NCBI RefSeq assembly: GCF_900243745.1
Contig: NZ_LT984798.1
Span: 1,172,501 to 1,236,500 of the forward strand
Length of the DNA stretch: 64,000 nucleotides
Direction: 5' to 3'
DNA from: Desulfovibrio sp. G11
GTDB lineage: Bacteria > Desulfobacterota > Desulfovibrionia > Desulfovibrionales > Desulfovibrionaceae
The position numbers were made by a program, and so were the translations under genes. The notes under the pieces are model-generated. The model was given only the letters and a program-made list of their open reading frames with translations, ran no database searches and was not told where the DNA came from. Every line of letters starts with the position of its first letter. The stretch's first letter is position 1. Positions 54,472 to 63,219 of this stretch are shown here, piece after piece.

Positions 54472-55815
54472 CTAAAATGAACTTTTTGTAGTGTTAAGGA
54501 CGTAACCTTCCGTGAGCTTTTTGGCTGCACGGGCTTCAAGCTCCAGCACGGAATTGTTACCCGCACAATTTTCAGAGGAGATAACGTGTTGTTGCCCGGC
54601 AGTGTCCGGCTTGCCCCAATGGAGCATGAGGCCTTCAGGCCGGGCCTCGCCGATCCAGAACTTACCGCTCTGTTTTTTGCCAGGAAGGGTATGAACTACC
54701 TCCAGATGGACACGGGGCTTCGCTACCGTGGGAGTGTTCCTCAAATGGCTGCGCATGAAGCGCAGGGCTTGCTCACCTTGCAGGGTTTCTGCTTCAGTCG
54801 TTTCGGGTTTGAGGGCTTCAGCTTCCATCTGTTGCGGGAACATGCGTTGGGCCAGTTCGTGCAGCATGGCGCGGGTTTCGCGGCTGGCCCGGTAGGCCAG
54901 AGCACGGTCAAGGGCATAGGTGACAGGCTGTATGCCCTGATGGGCCAAGGGTTGAAAGCGCACGGTCAGATCCCCCCAGCGCAGCAGGCTGCGCGTGGAG
55001 AAGGTGACTTCTATGGTGTTGGTGAGGTTGCCGGTGGAAGCCTCGCCCATGAACAGCTTGCGCACTTCATTGGCATAGTCCACCATGGTGGCGCACAACG
55101 ATTCGGGCAGCGAAGGGAAACGCTGGAACAGCAACTTCTTTTCCACGGTTACATCGGGATAGCCCACTTCGCAGATGGTGAAACGGTCCAGCCATGCGAG
55201 GTTTTGCCTTTGCGTGCCCTGATACAGGCCCGTATCATCGCCAGCACCATTGGTATTGGCCGTGGCCACGAAACGAAACATGGGGTGCGGCTGAATGATT
55301 TCACCCCCATTTTCCGCAATGCACAGGGGGGAACCGTCAAGTACGCTGTTCAGGCCAGCGGCTATTTCTGGAGAGGTCAAGTCGATCTCATTAAGCAGCA
55401 GAATTGCCCCATACCGCATGGCAAGAGCCAGAGGACCGTACTCAAAGACCATGTTGCCGTCCTTGACCGCCAGGTGCCCCACCAGATCGGCAAATTCCAG
55501 GCGGCCATGGCCGGTGACCTCAAAGATCGGATAGTTGAGCCTGGCTGCCAGTTGTTTGATGCAGCTTGTTTTGCCGCAGCCTGTGGGGCCGAATACATAA
55601 AGCGGTTCCTGCAGTCCCTGTGGGTTGAGAAACCAGACCACTATGTCGCGGCTGGCTCCGTGGAATATGTACTCGAGGTCAATGGCCGGAGCGTAGGCCG
55701 AGGTGGCAGCGTAGCCCCTGACAGTAGTGCCGGATGGTTTACCGCTGAACACCTGACCGGCGTCGAGGTCGGTGGGCTGAAGAGAATCAAGTTCTGAAAT
55801 ATTCGTGCCTTTCAT
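54472..55815 (-). CDS. CobS/MoxR-like AAA+ ATPase with WGR-like tail
   Basis: 447 residues. The AAA+ core has Walker A GPTGCGKT (76-83), Walker B ILLLNEID (138-145), sensor-1-type FRFVATANTNG and an arginine-finger region near RQNLAWLDRFT, as in CobS/MoxR ATPases. The last about 85 residues contain LMLHWGKPDTAGQQH and a final AAKKLTEGYVL, which look like a WGR domain (nucleic-acid or ADP-ribose-related binding). It should remodel a target together with the VWA protein. ATG 55815 has GGGAGG upstream and a terminator-like hairpin just before it. Confidence 0.85.
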   Translation of the reverse strand: MKGTNISELDSLQPTDLDAGQVFSGKPSGTTVRGYAATSAYAPAIDLEYIFHGASRDIVVWFLNPQGLQEPLYVFGPTGCGKTSCIKQLAARLNYPIFEVTGHGRLEFADLVGHLAVKDGNMVFEYGPLALAMRYGAILLLNEIDLTSPEIAAGLNSVLDGSPLCIAENGGEIIQPHPMFRFVATANTNGAGDDTGLYQGTQRQNLAWLDRFTICEVGYPDVTVEKKLLFQRFPSLPESLCATMVDYANEVRKLFMGEASTGNLTNTIEVTFSTRSLLRWGDLTVRFQPLAHQGIQPVTYALDRALAYRASRETRAMLHELAQRMFPQQMEAEALKPETTEAETLQGEQALRFMRSHLRNTPTVAKPRVHLEVVHTLPGKKQSGKFWIGEARPEGLMLHWGKPDTAGQQHVISSENCAGNNSVLELEARAAKKLTEGYVLNTTKSSF

Positions 55816-55834
55816 TATTGCCTCCCAAAACAGA

Positions 55835-55860
55835 AAGGCGCACCCTCATGGGTACGCCTT
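55835..55860 (-). terminator. Terminator-like hairpin just ahead of the AAA+ gene
   Basis: On the minus strand a continuous 11-bp stem (one U-G pair, four-base loop) followed by TTTCTGTTTT, ending 20 bp before the AAA+ start codon and its GGGAGG site. Confidence 0.75.
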
Positions 55861-55884
55861 CCTGTAAATTTATTATAATGACTG

Positions 55885-56313
55885 TTAGTTATGTTTTGAA
55901 ATATGCCTTAAAAGCTCTGCGGGGGTTGTTATTTGCAGTTCTGGAAATATATGCCGCAGTTCTAATAAGTGCTTATCCCCAGACACTAGAAAAGCGGCAT
56001 TGGCTGCTTTTGCTAAATGAATGAAGACTGCATCGTCCCTGTCACGAAGCTCTGAAACTTCTTCAAGAGGAATTTCAAGTGGGAACGTCTCAGCCCAGGG
56101 CAGAAATTCAGCGAGCAAACTCTCAATTTCTTGGGGTTCTAGCTTGAACTTTGGGTAACTTAGCACCCTGATCAATTCGGTGACAGTTTCACGGCAAACT
56201 ACAGGAATGATCCCTTTAGCCTGCCATATATGGCGGAGTTCAGCTATTCTTCCCTTTGAGAAGATAAGCGCGGAAACAAGGCAGTTTGTGTCTAAAACTA
56301 CACGAGGAGCCAT
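55885..56313 (-). CDS. PIN-domain toxin
   Basis: 142 residues of the PIN ribonuclease fold (COG1569-type): first Asp in VVLDTNCLVSALI, an acidic residue in ETVTELIRVLSY, Asp in RDRDDAVFIHLAKA and the last in VSGDKHLL. PIN toxins cleave RNA when freed from their antitoxin. The start lies 2 bp after the stop of the AbrB-type antitoxin gene. The pair sits between the nuclease and the AAA+ genes and probably stabilises the element. Confidence 0.88.
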   Translation of the reverse strand: MAPRVVLDTNCLVSALIFSKGRIAELRHIWQAKGIIPVVCRETVTELIRVLSYPKFKLEPQEIESLLAEFLPWAETFPLEIPLEEVSELRDRDDAVFIHLAKAANAAFLVSGDKHLLELRHIFPELQITTPAELLRHISKHN

Positions 56314-56315
56314 AG

Positions 56316-56537
56316 TTATGCTCTACGCCCCCACTGTACAGCATCCGCTACATCCTGCTCACTGATGCCAAGATTCGCTAGCTTGTTACGTACGGCATCA
56401 ACTGGCCGTACCTGCATGGGCGTGAGGACTATACGACCATTTTCCAGCGACACATCAAAATATTCAGGTTGGTCAATCTGCTGCACAATGGCCTTTGGAA
56501 GCGTGAGCTGATTCTTAGAAGTAAGTTTGGCAAGCAT
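56316..56537 (-). CDS. AbrB/SpoVT-type antitoxin
   Basis: 73 residues with a swapped-hairpin DNA-binding fold (MLAKLTSKNQLTLPKAIVQQ) and a C-terminal toxin-binding tail (VRNKLANLGISEQDVADAV). It should neutralise the PIN toxin and repress the pair. I choose ATG 56537, which has GGAGGG upstream, over the longer frame to 56549. Confidence 0.87.
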   Translation of the reverse strand: MLAKLTSKNQLTLPKAIVQQIDQPEYFDVSLENGRIVLTPMQVRPVDAVRNKLANLGISEQDVADAVQWGRRA

Positions 56538-56670
56538 CGCGCCCTCCATTTTTTATTATAATAAGGAATCCGTGATTAAAGGATACGTCTTGGAAGTTAT
56601 TTGTCAAGCCACGTGGTGCTCAACTTGCTCTCCTCGCATTATCGCGTTCTGTGAGTTTGTTGCTCCATGT

Positions 56671-57834
56671 TCAATTTATGGCTGAAATACTCAGTTTTTC
56701 ATAAGGCGCACCCATGCGCTCACAGCGGGCCAGCAAGGCATCCACGTCAATGTCACCCAAGCCTTCAAAGCGGAAGATGGCAGCCAGTTCTTCATGTAGG
56801 GCCTCGAGATTAAGCGTGCTGCGTCCTGCTGCCACTGACATGCGAAAGCGATACTTCCCCACATCTACCCAATCCCGTGTGCCAGATTGCCGATGAACCA
56901 GCTTAAGCACCGTCTCCATTTCTTTGATTTCGTTATCCAAAGCCGTGCGCTGCTCCTTGAGGGCCGCCAGCTTTTCAAGTGCCGGTTCCCATTGCGGCAT
57001 ATGCACGCCCTGTGGGAACTTGGGGCAGTCGCCGTTGTATTCGCAGTACGAACAGATTGGGTAAAAACCTTGGGCGCAGGTTACCTGTGAAAGGGACAAA
57101 TTCCCGGCACGGTGGGCCGTGAGGTCGCCCCAGAGTTGGACCGCATGGTCAAGGGCCGTATCCAGCATGGCCTGATTGAAACCATAAGGGCCGAACGCCT
57201 TTACCTCCTTCATAGAAAGGCAGAGCAGCCAGGCTTCCATATTCAGTTTCTCAGCTTGCTGGGGCAACTGAAGGCCAAGCCGGGCATGGCAAAGCTGAGG
57301 GAAGGTCATTTTGTCATGCAGAAGCGTGCCGTCCTCAGCGCGAAAACTGAAAACGGGCTTGTCCCAGGCTTGAGCCAGCAGACCTATTTGCCCGTGTAGT
57401 TGCAGCAGGTGAGAATCGTGCGGCGAAGCAGGCAGCTTGTCTGTGCTTTTCACTTCCAGAATTCGTATGGCGTTGACGGGAGCACCCCAGACCAGCACAA
57501 AATCCAGATGGGCCTTGATGGGCACCCCTTGATGCTGCCAGTTGATCTCAAGCTGAGGCAGAACATGCAGGCCCAGCGATGCCAGAGCTTGCCCAACCCC
57601 GGATTCAAACCAGTGCCCGCGCTGCAATGTAAGCAGGCGCTCCAGGCTATTCGGTGTTGGCATCACCTTACGGGCAAGTGCTGCTCGTGGGCATTCCCAA
57701 TGCTGGCCGATGTCGCTCATGCCCACATACGTGGACCGGTCGCCCAGATGAGCGGCGGTGTTTTGTGTGGAAACGGCCTGCAGCCCCTGACGAATTAATG
57801 CCCGCAAACCTTCCGTACGGTCTGTCACTTCCAT
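56671..57834 (-). CDS. RecB/Cas4-like PD-(D/E)XK nuclease with Fe-S cluster motif
   Basis: 387 residues. The nuclease motif is D111 in KAHLDFVLV and E127-x-K129 in ILEVKST, with an upstream His in RGHWFE. Four cysteines (C48 in HWECPRAAL and C261, C264, C270 in CSYCEYNGDC) have the spacing of the 4Fe-4S clasp in AddB/Cas4/RecB-type nucleases. A C-terminal coiled coil (EQRTALDNEIKEMETVLKLV) is additional. Next to an ERF annealase it probably supplies the exonuclease of a Red-like pair. Terminator-like hairpin just upstream; ATG 57834 has GGAGACAGG. Confidence 0.87.
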   Translation of the reverse strand: MEVTDRTEGLRALIRQGLQAVSTQNTAAHLGDRSTYVGMSDIGQHWECPRAALARKVMPTPNSLERLLTLQRGHWFESGVGQALASLGLHVLPQLEINWQHQGVPIKAHLDFVLVWGAPVNAIRILEVKSTDKLPASPHDSHLLQLHGQIGLLAQAWDKPVFSFRAEDGTLLHDKMTFPQLCHARLGLQLPQQAEKLNMEAWLLCLSMKEVKAFGPYGFNQAMLDTALDHAVQLWGDLTAHRAGNLSLSQVTCAQGFYPICSYCEYNGDCPKFPQGVHMPQWEPALEKLAALKEQRTALDNEIKEMETVLKLVHRQSGTRDWVDVGKYRFRMSVAAGRSTLNLEALHEELAAIFRFEGLGDIDVDALLARCERMGAPYEKLSISAIN

Positions 57835-57857
57835 GATCCTGTCTCCATAAAAGCGAA

Positions 57858-57879
57858 AGGGCCGCCATCAGGCAGCCCT
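57858..57879 (-). terminator. Terminator-like hairpin between the ERF and nuclease genes
   Basis: On the minus strand AGGGC-U-GCC pairs with GGC-G-GCCCU (one wobble, four-base loop), then TTTCGCTTTT. It ends 23 bp before the nuclease start. Confidence 0.72.
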
Positions 57880-57902
57880 CTCACTCAGTATTTTGATTTT
57901 TG

Positions 57903-58604
57903 TTATGCAGCATCAACATACTTCCACCACAATTTTCTCTGGGGGTTCCAGCGGAAGCCTGCGCCTGTGAGTATTTCCTTTTTGGCCTGCGTGTTGCCGC
58001 TGGCAATGATGCAGGGCCGCCCGTCCTGAGCCGTCACCTGTTGATAAGTAATGCCCTCCAGCGGAGGAAGATTTTCAAGTGCTGCTGACGAGCGATTTGA
58101 GGTGGCTGGAGAATTATTCGCGACATTAGTGCTACGCGAAGCCGCTTTTCGTGCCTCAGGGGCGGTTACGGGCAATTTCGGGCGTGAGCCCGATTTTCGG
58201 CCAGTTCTTGCCCCTTCACCATCATCATCTTCCGTAACCATGCCCAGCATGGCGGTTAGAGCGTACCTCCTCGCGTAGGTCATGGCCGATCCCATGCCCT
58301 GCGGGTCGGCCTTGGGCAAAGGCACCACTGCCAGTGAGCTTTGCCACTGCCCAGACTCCGCATGCGTCAGCTTGGTAACCAAGCCCAAAGAGTTGGACTG
58401 CTCCACTGGCACAGGGTACTGACACAGCCAGATGCCGTTTTCGATGAGCGCATCACGACAGGCATCCATGACGCTATTGAGGCTGGCGTACCAGCTTTTG
58501 GTGAAGGGATTTTCAGCGTCCTTGGTAATTGGTTGTATGGTTCGCTGCACGTTAAGAAGGGCCTTGGCCAGTTCGGTGATGTTTTCTGATTGATAAGTAG
58601 CCAT
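57903..58604 (-). CDS. ERF-family single-strand annealing protein
   Basis: 233 residues. The first about 125 match the ERF recombinase core (ELAKALLNVQRTIQPITKDA, YASLNSVMDACRDALIENG, QGMGSAMTYARRYAL followed by TAMLGMVTEDDD). The rest is a low-complexity linker and a short basic/aromatic C-terminal module (GAGFRWNPQRKLWWKYV). It anneals complementary strands and with the neighbouring nuclease forms a recombination pair for element circularisation, replication restart or allele capture. ATG 58604 has GGAG eight bases upstream. Confidence 0.9.
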   Translation of the reverse strand: MATYQSENITELAKALLNVQRTIQPITKDAENPFTKSWYASLNSVMDACRDALIENGIWLCQYPVPVEQSNSLGLVTKLTHAESGQWQSSLAVVPLPKADPQGMGSAMTYARRYALTAMLGMVTEDDDGEGARTGRKSGSRPKLPVTAPEARKAASRSTNVANNSPATSNRSSAALENLPPLEGITYQQVTAQDGRPCIIASGNTQAKKEILTGAGFRWNPQRKLWWKYVDAA

Positions 58605-58624
58605 GATATTTCTCCAGAAATAGT

Positions 58625-58659
58625 AAATCCCTGTCCAGCATGACGCTGGGCAGGGATTT
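58625..58659 (-). terminator. Terminator-like hairpin ahead of the ERF gene
   Basis: A 15-position stem: AAATCCCTG and CAGGGATTT enclose CCAGC/GCTGG with one mismatch; on the minus strand TTTACTATTTCT follows. It lies 20 bp upstream of the ERF start. Confidence 0.72.
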
Positions 58660-59020
58660 CTTGGTTGTTTTAAAGAGTAGTTTCTGTCTTCTTACTGAAC
58701 TAATATATCGTTAAAAATTATTGAGATACAATTTTTTTGATAACGTACGGTATTTTTGCACATTTAAAAATAGAAGTCGTCCGCCAAGTTGGCTATGCAT
58801 TGGTGAACCACCATCAAAGCATTCCATCAAGGAAGGCTACAGATGGAAGCTATCACTACCCTTTGGCGTGCGGCATCCTTGGGCAGTTCCAGACAATACG
58901 ACGGTGAAAATATAAAAACCATACGATATCAGCATATTGTCGCTCATTGTCTACCTGAGTAGCAATGCCATTGATGCTATTTCATATTTTGGGGGGAGGA
59001 ATTACTCCCCCCTAATCAGC
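58660..59020. other. AT-rich gap between the type III RM operon and the ERF gene
   Basis: No supported gene. It separates the res stop (59021) from the ERF leader and must contain the promoter of the recombination cluster. I see no clear consensus. Confidence 0.4.
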
Positions 59021-62000
59021 CTAACCATCTTTTCCAGCGACAATTTCCATCAACTTTCCATAGCTGTCCACGACAGAATACTGCACATGCTCAGGGTTAA
59101 TTTTGCGGTTCACTTCCGCAAAAAACTTCTGGGCACACTCGATTTTTGTTTTCTCAATAGCGCGCAGCTCCATACTGGACATGGAACCTTTGGTCTCGGC
59201 CACGAAGTATATATGTTTGACGGAACCTTCTTTGAAGGAAATGGCCCAATCGGGGTTATAGTCACCCACAGGTGTAGGAATTAGAAAACCTCGCGGAAGC
59301 TTTGCGTACACAACCACTTCGGCACTGGTGTCCAGCTCTTTGACAAATTCCCTTTCGACCTTGGAATCTGTGATTGCGTAGTCATAAATGTGGTTCTTGA
59401 GCTTTTCCCCAGCCTTGCTGAAGTCCTGCTTACTTTGACCCGCCGTAAAAATGTCCATGTCATAGCTTTCGGCAAGGCTGTCATAGCTTAGTCGCTCAAT
59501 AATTATAGTGGCTTTTTGTTCGTTGATAAGCCGTGAAGCCTCGGCAATAAAATGCTCTGGGTTTTGCTTGAACTGGTCAAAAACATCTGGCCTGACACCG
59601 CGCAAAATTTCCGTGATGGTTTTTCGTGTCAGGTGCGTATTTTCAGCAATTTTCCCGATTAAATCATAGCTCACAGCGGAGTAAACCGACATAGCGTGGG
59701 CTTCTGTTGTTGAGCTGATCAACGTGAAGGCGTCACCATTTTTGAGCTTATCATCGGTAAGTTGGTCACCTTGCACCCCACTTTGGATAGTGTATTGCAA
59801 AGGTGTTACGTGTAATTCCTTATTCAGTGTGCTGATACTGTTCTGAACAAGTTCTACGGAATCAAACTCAACACGATAAACGGCCCTTCTATTGATACGA
59901 TTCCAAAGAGCCTTAAACTCTTTTTTCTCAAAGTTGGAATTCAGTGGGTTTGATTTAGCACGGCGCTCATTATCAAAGGTTGGCAATCCAGACTCGCTAA
60001 ACACGCTATCAATCAGGCCAAAAATTTGCGCCGCGTGAGGTGCAAGTTCTGTCGGTAAAGGAGCCATGGTGCCGTTCGCCTTCGCCTCGTGGTAGGCGGT
60101 GGCAACGTGATCTGCGTCATCGGTGTAGTCATTTTTGAGCAGATACTTGTAAATTTGCTTGGCCATAGCCGGGGTAATCTCCACGGGGCCGTTTTCCGTT
60201 GCTATGATCTTGCCAGTGAAGTACGCCTCGTCGGCCTTTCGTGGTCTTTCGGAGAGCGACTCACTGATTTCCTGCTGCAAGTTGCTCACAAAGTCCTTGT
60301 AGCTCTCGCTGGCAATGACAGTCAGCACATTTACGTCATGGACAGTTGCAGGGTTATCCATGCGATCTCCGTGCAGATTGACACTGATGCGCAAGCCTCT
60401 ACCCACTTCCTGGCGACGGGTGGTGGTATTATCGCTGTGCTTGAGCATACACAGCACAAACACATTGGGATTATCCCAACCTTCACGCAGGGCTGAGTGA
60501 GAAAAAATGAAACGAGTCGCTTCATTCAGAGAAAGAAGTCGTTCTTTATCCTTCAAAATAAGGTCATAGGCACTTATATCATCAGATATTTTATCTTCAT
60601 TGTTTCTGATGGGAATATTGGGGTTGGTAAGTTTTTTGTTTTTATCAATAGAAAAATAGCCATTATGGGTTTTTGTTACGTTGATATTCTCTAGATATTT
60701 AGCATAGTCTTCAGATCCACCTAAATTGTCTAGGTATTCCTGCTTAAGAAGAGCATACTCTTCTTCAAAAATTCTGGCGTATTCGCCTTTTTCATCTGGC
60801 TGACTGTAATCACGATACTTGGCTACCTCGTCAATAAAGAAGAGTGAAAGCACTTTGACGCCCTGCGTGAAGAGAGCCTGCTCTTTATCCAAATGGGCCT
60901 TGATGGCTTCCCTGATCTGGATACGCCGCATGGTCATTTCGGTGATGTCGCCTGTGGCGTCACCAGCCGTTAAAACCTGGCCATTGGTGAACTCTACAGT
61001 GTCGGTGGTGGCGTCGATTTGGGCAATTACAAAGCCCTTGTACTGATCCAGCTCGTTGGATTCTGCAAACAGATCGCGGCCTCGTTCCAAACGCTTGACG
61101 ATGCGTTTTATGCCGCCGCCTTGACGTACTTCCATTTCAATGCGGGCCACAGGAGCCTTCTTGGAAGTTTCAATGGATTCCAGATACAGATAGGCATTGG
61201 TGCCAGCCAGCCCCTTGACCGCAATGCCGCGCACGGCAATTTTTTTCACAAGCTTCAGGTTATATGCGTCCAGCGCATCCAGCCGATGAATCTTGTTGTG
61301 CGTGATGCTGTGGGTTGCGGAGTAACGTAACACAAAGAGTGGCTTGAACTTGGCTAGCCCCTTCAAGGTTTTTGCACCTTGTATCTTCTGTGGTTCATCT
61401 AAAATGAGAATTGGACGGTTGGCAGATATTACATCGATAGGCACACGCGACTGAAAACTATCCTGTTCTTTGAAAATAACGCGAGCCGCCGCATCTCCTT
61501 TTTTTCCTTCAACGCTCTTATCTTCGTCTAATGAGGCGTTAAATGCCTGCTGGTTGATAACCATGACGCTAATGCCAGAGTCGGAAGAAAAGCTTTCTAA
61601 TTTGTCTAATTCTTTTGAGCTATATGCAAAATAGCGGATTTTCTTGTTGTAAATTTCGGCAAAATGCTCAGCCGTGATTGCGAGTGATTTCATCACACCT
61701 TCGCGAATGGCAATACTGGGAACAACAATGATAAATTTGCTCCACCCATAAAGCTTGTGCAGTTCAAAAATTGTTTTGATGTAGCAATATGTTTTGCCTG
61801 TGCCTGTTTCCATCTCAATATCAAGATGTAGTGAGCAGATATTTTTAACATCTTTTTTGTAGGTAACGGGTACAGGCACTAAGCATTTTTTACGTTCATC
61901 TTTTACATAAAAATCATCAAGTCCTTTTGATATGGGTAAATTCTGTCGGCGTTGCACAGCCTGAATGTTGGCCAAAATCTGCGCATCGCTTAAATGACAC

Positions 62001-62185
62001 GGGGCATTCCTGAAGCCAAGAGATTCAAAAAGGGTATCAACATACTGGCCAGGCGCTATTTGTTGTCCCCGACCTGGGTCAACGCGGTACGTCACACCGG
62101 CGCTGTTCACCTGCCCGGCAAAACAATCAATGACAGATTCAACAGCTGTGGTCTGGTAGGGCTGAACCTTGAACTTCAGTTTCAT
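59021..62185 (-). CDS. Type III restriction enzyme, Res subunit
   Basis: 1,054 residues: an SF2 DEAD-type ATPase with Walker A METGTGKT (125-132), motif II LDEPQ, a motif-VI-type [12 protein letters not shown], and a C-terminal nuclease with YNPDWAI and FVAETKG (PD-x-ExK). It translocates or diffuses on DNA and cuts near pairs of unmethylated sites together with Mod. The frame runs on to 62287, but ATG 62185 overlaps the stop of the rhuM-like gene by 4 bp and matches family N-termini ([18 protein letters not shown]). Length is typical. Confidence 0.94.
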   Translation of the reverse strand: MKLKFKVQPYQTTAVESVIDCFAGQVNSAGVTYRVDPGRGQQIAPGQYVDTLFESLGFRNAPCHLSDAQILANIQAVQRRQNLPISKGLDDFYVKDERKKCLVPVPVTYKKDVKNICSLHLDIEMETGTGKTYCYIKTIFELHKLYGWSKFIIVVPSIAIREGVMKSLAITAEHFAEIYNKKIRYFAYSSKELDKLESFSSDSGISVMVINQQAFNASLDEDKSVEGKKGDAAARVIFKEQDSFQSRVPIDVISANRPILILDEPQKIQGAKTLKGLAKFKPLFVLRYSATHSITHNKIHRLDALDAYNLKLVKKIAVRGIAVKGLAGTNAYLYLESIETSKKAPVARIEMEVRQGGGIKRIVKRLERGRDLFAESNELDQYKGFVIAQIDATTDTVEFTNGQVLTAGDATGDITEMTMRRIQIREAIKAHLDKEQALFTQGVKVLSLFFIDEVAKYRDYSQPDEKGEYARIFEEEYALLKQEYLDNLGGSEDYAKYLENINVTKTHNGYFSIDKNKKLTNPNIPIRNNEDKISDDISAYDLILKDKERLLSLNEATRFIFSHSALREGWDNPNVFVLCMLKHSDNTTTRRQEVGRGLRISVNLHGDRMDNPATVHDVNVLTVIASESYKDFVSNLQQEISESLSERPRKADEAYFTGKIIATENGPVEITPAMAKQIYKYLLKNDYTDDADHVATAYHEAKANGTMAPLPTELAPHAAQIFGLIDSVFSESGLPTFDNERRAKSNPLNSNFEKKEFKALWNRINRRAVYRVEFDSVELVQNSISTLNKELHVTPLQYTIQSGVQGDQLTDDKLKNGDAFTLISSTTEAHAMSVYSAVSYDLIGKIAENTHLTRKTITEILRGVRPDVFDQFKQNPEHFIAEASRLINEQKATIIIERLSYDSLAESYDMDIFTAGQSKQDFSKAGEKLKNHIYDYAITDSKVEREFVKELDTSAEVVVYAKLPRGFLIPTPVGDYNPDWAISFKEGSVKHIYFVAETKGSMSSMELRAIEKTKIECAQKFFAEVNRKINPEHVQYSVVDSYGKLMEIVAGKDG

Positions 62186-63219
62186 GACTTGTTCCTGTCC
62201 CGACTTGGAATATTTTGCTGAACTCGCCTTTCGGCTTCGACAAAATGCTGTTCTACGGCTGTGGGCAACTGCGCTCTGGCAGTACAAAACTTTTCGTATT
62301 CTACACGAGCTTTGTGCATAGCTGCTTCATGGCTGATTTGCCCAGCATGTGCCAAAACTTCCCGCCCTGTCATGGTCAGGAATTGATGCAAGCGGTCCAT
62401 CCAGTCGCGCATGGTCATGGGGATCCGGTTCAAAGCTTGTATTTCCGCCACTTCAAGATAGGCGGTAACAATGCGGTTGAGAATATTTAGCTCTTCTTCC
62501 GTCAGGTAGTTCTTGGCTATTTCCACATCACGCAGGAGTAATGTGTTGCCCGAATAGTTGGTTACCCCCATGTTGGGTTTTGTGGCATCCACCCTCGCGT
62601 ATATTAGCTCGGCAGCGGTGTGACCGTGCGCGGCCCAGTGCATTTTATTCTGCACCTGCTTGAAAAAAAGCTGTGATTCAGGTGTTTGTGGATTATAGTC
62701 CACACTTGTCGCATAAATATCTAAAATTTTTCGCCAAAATATTTTTTCAGAACTGCGTATATCCCGGATGCGGGCAAGAAGCTCTTCAAAGTAACGGCTG
62801 TTGCCAGCTTCTTTCAAGCGAGCATCATCCATTGTGAAGCCCTTGACGATATATTCTTTCAGGCGCTCCGTGGCCCACATACGGAACTGGGTTCCCCGCA
62901 GGCTATTTACGCGGTACCCTACTGAAATAATGGCATCAAGGTTGAAATACTCTACCTGATAGGTTTTGCCGTCAGCGGCAGTTGTTGCAAAAATTGCAAC
63001 AACTGAATCGCGCTGCAATTCCCCGCTGGAAAAAATATTCTTGAGGTGACGGGAAATGCCCGATTTATCAACCTGAAGCAGATCTGCCAATTGAGAGAGG
63101 GATAGCCAGACGCTTTCATTATGCAGCCGCACTTCAAGTTTGGGGCCTTCCCCATCGACCTGGAAGAAAAGCAATTCCCCCAAATTCTCACAAGGAATCA
63201 TAGGCACCTTGTCATTCAT
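62182..63219 (-). CDS. RhuM-family protein inside the RM operon
   Basis: 345 residues of the RhuM family (named from Salmonella pathogenicity island 3). Family blocks include [20 protein letters not shown] with RHLKNIF, the [20 protein letters not shown] block, [17 protein letters not shown] and [15 protein letters not shown]. It starts with a helix-turn-helix-like domain, so DNA binding is likely. It overlaps mod and res by 4 bp each, so it is made with the RM enzymes. The role is unknown; a regulator or accessory defence factor is possible. Confidence 0.88.
   Translation of the reverse strand: MNDKVPMIPCENLGELLFFQVDGEGPKLEVRLHNESVWLSLSQLADLLQVDKSGISRHLKNIFSSGELQRDSVVAIFATTAADGKTYQVEYFNLDAIISVGYRVNSLRGTQFRMWATERLKEYIVKGFTMDDARLKEAGNSRYFEELLARIRDIRSSEKIFWRKILDIYATSVDYNPQTPESQLFFKQVQNKMHWAAHGHTAAELIYARVDATKPNMGVTNYSGNTLLLRDVEIAKNYLTEEELNILNRIVTAYLEVAEIQALNRIPMTMRDWMDRLHQFLTMTGREVLAHAGQISHEAAMHKARVEYEKFCTARAQLPTAVEQHFVEAERRVQQNIPSRDRNKS

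Noticed and set aside
51789..55815. Cobalamin cobaltochelatase (cobS/cobT) genes
   Set aside because: The domains are alike, but there is no cobN or other cobalamin gene, and DUF3150, ERF and nuclease neighbours indicate the mobile-element version.
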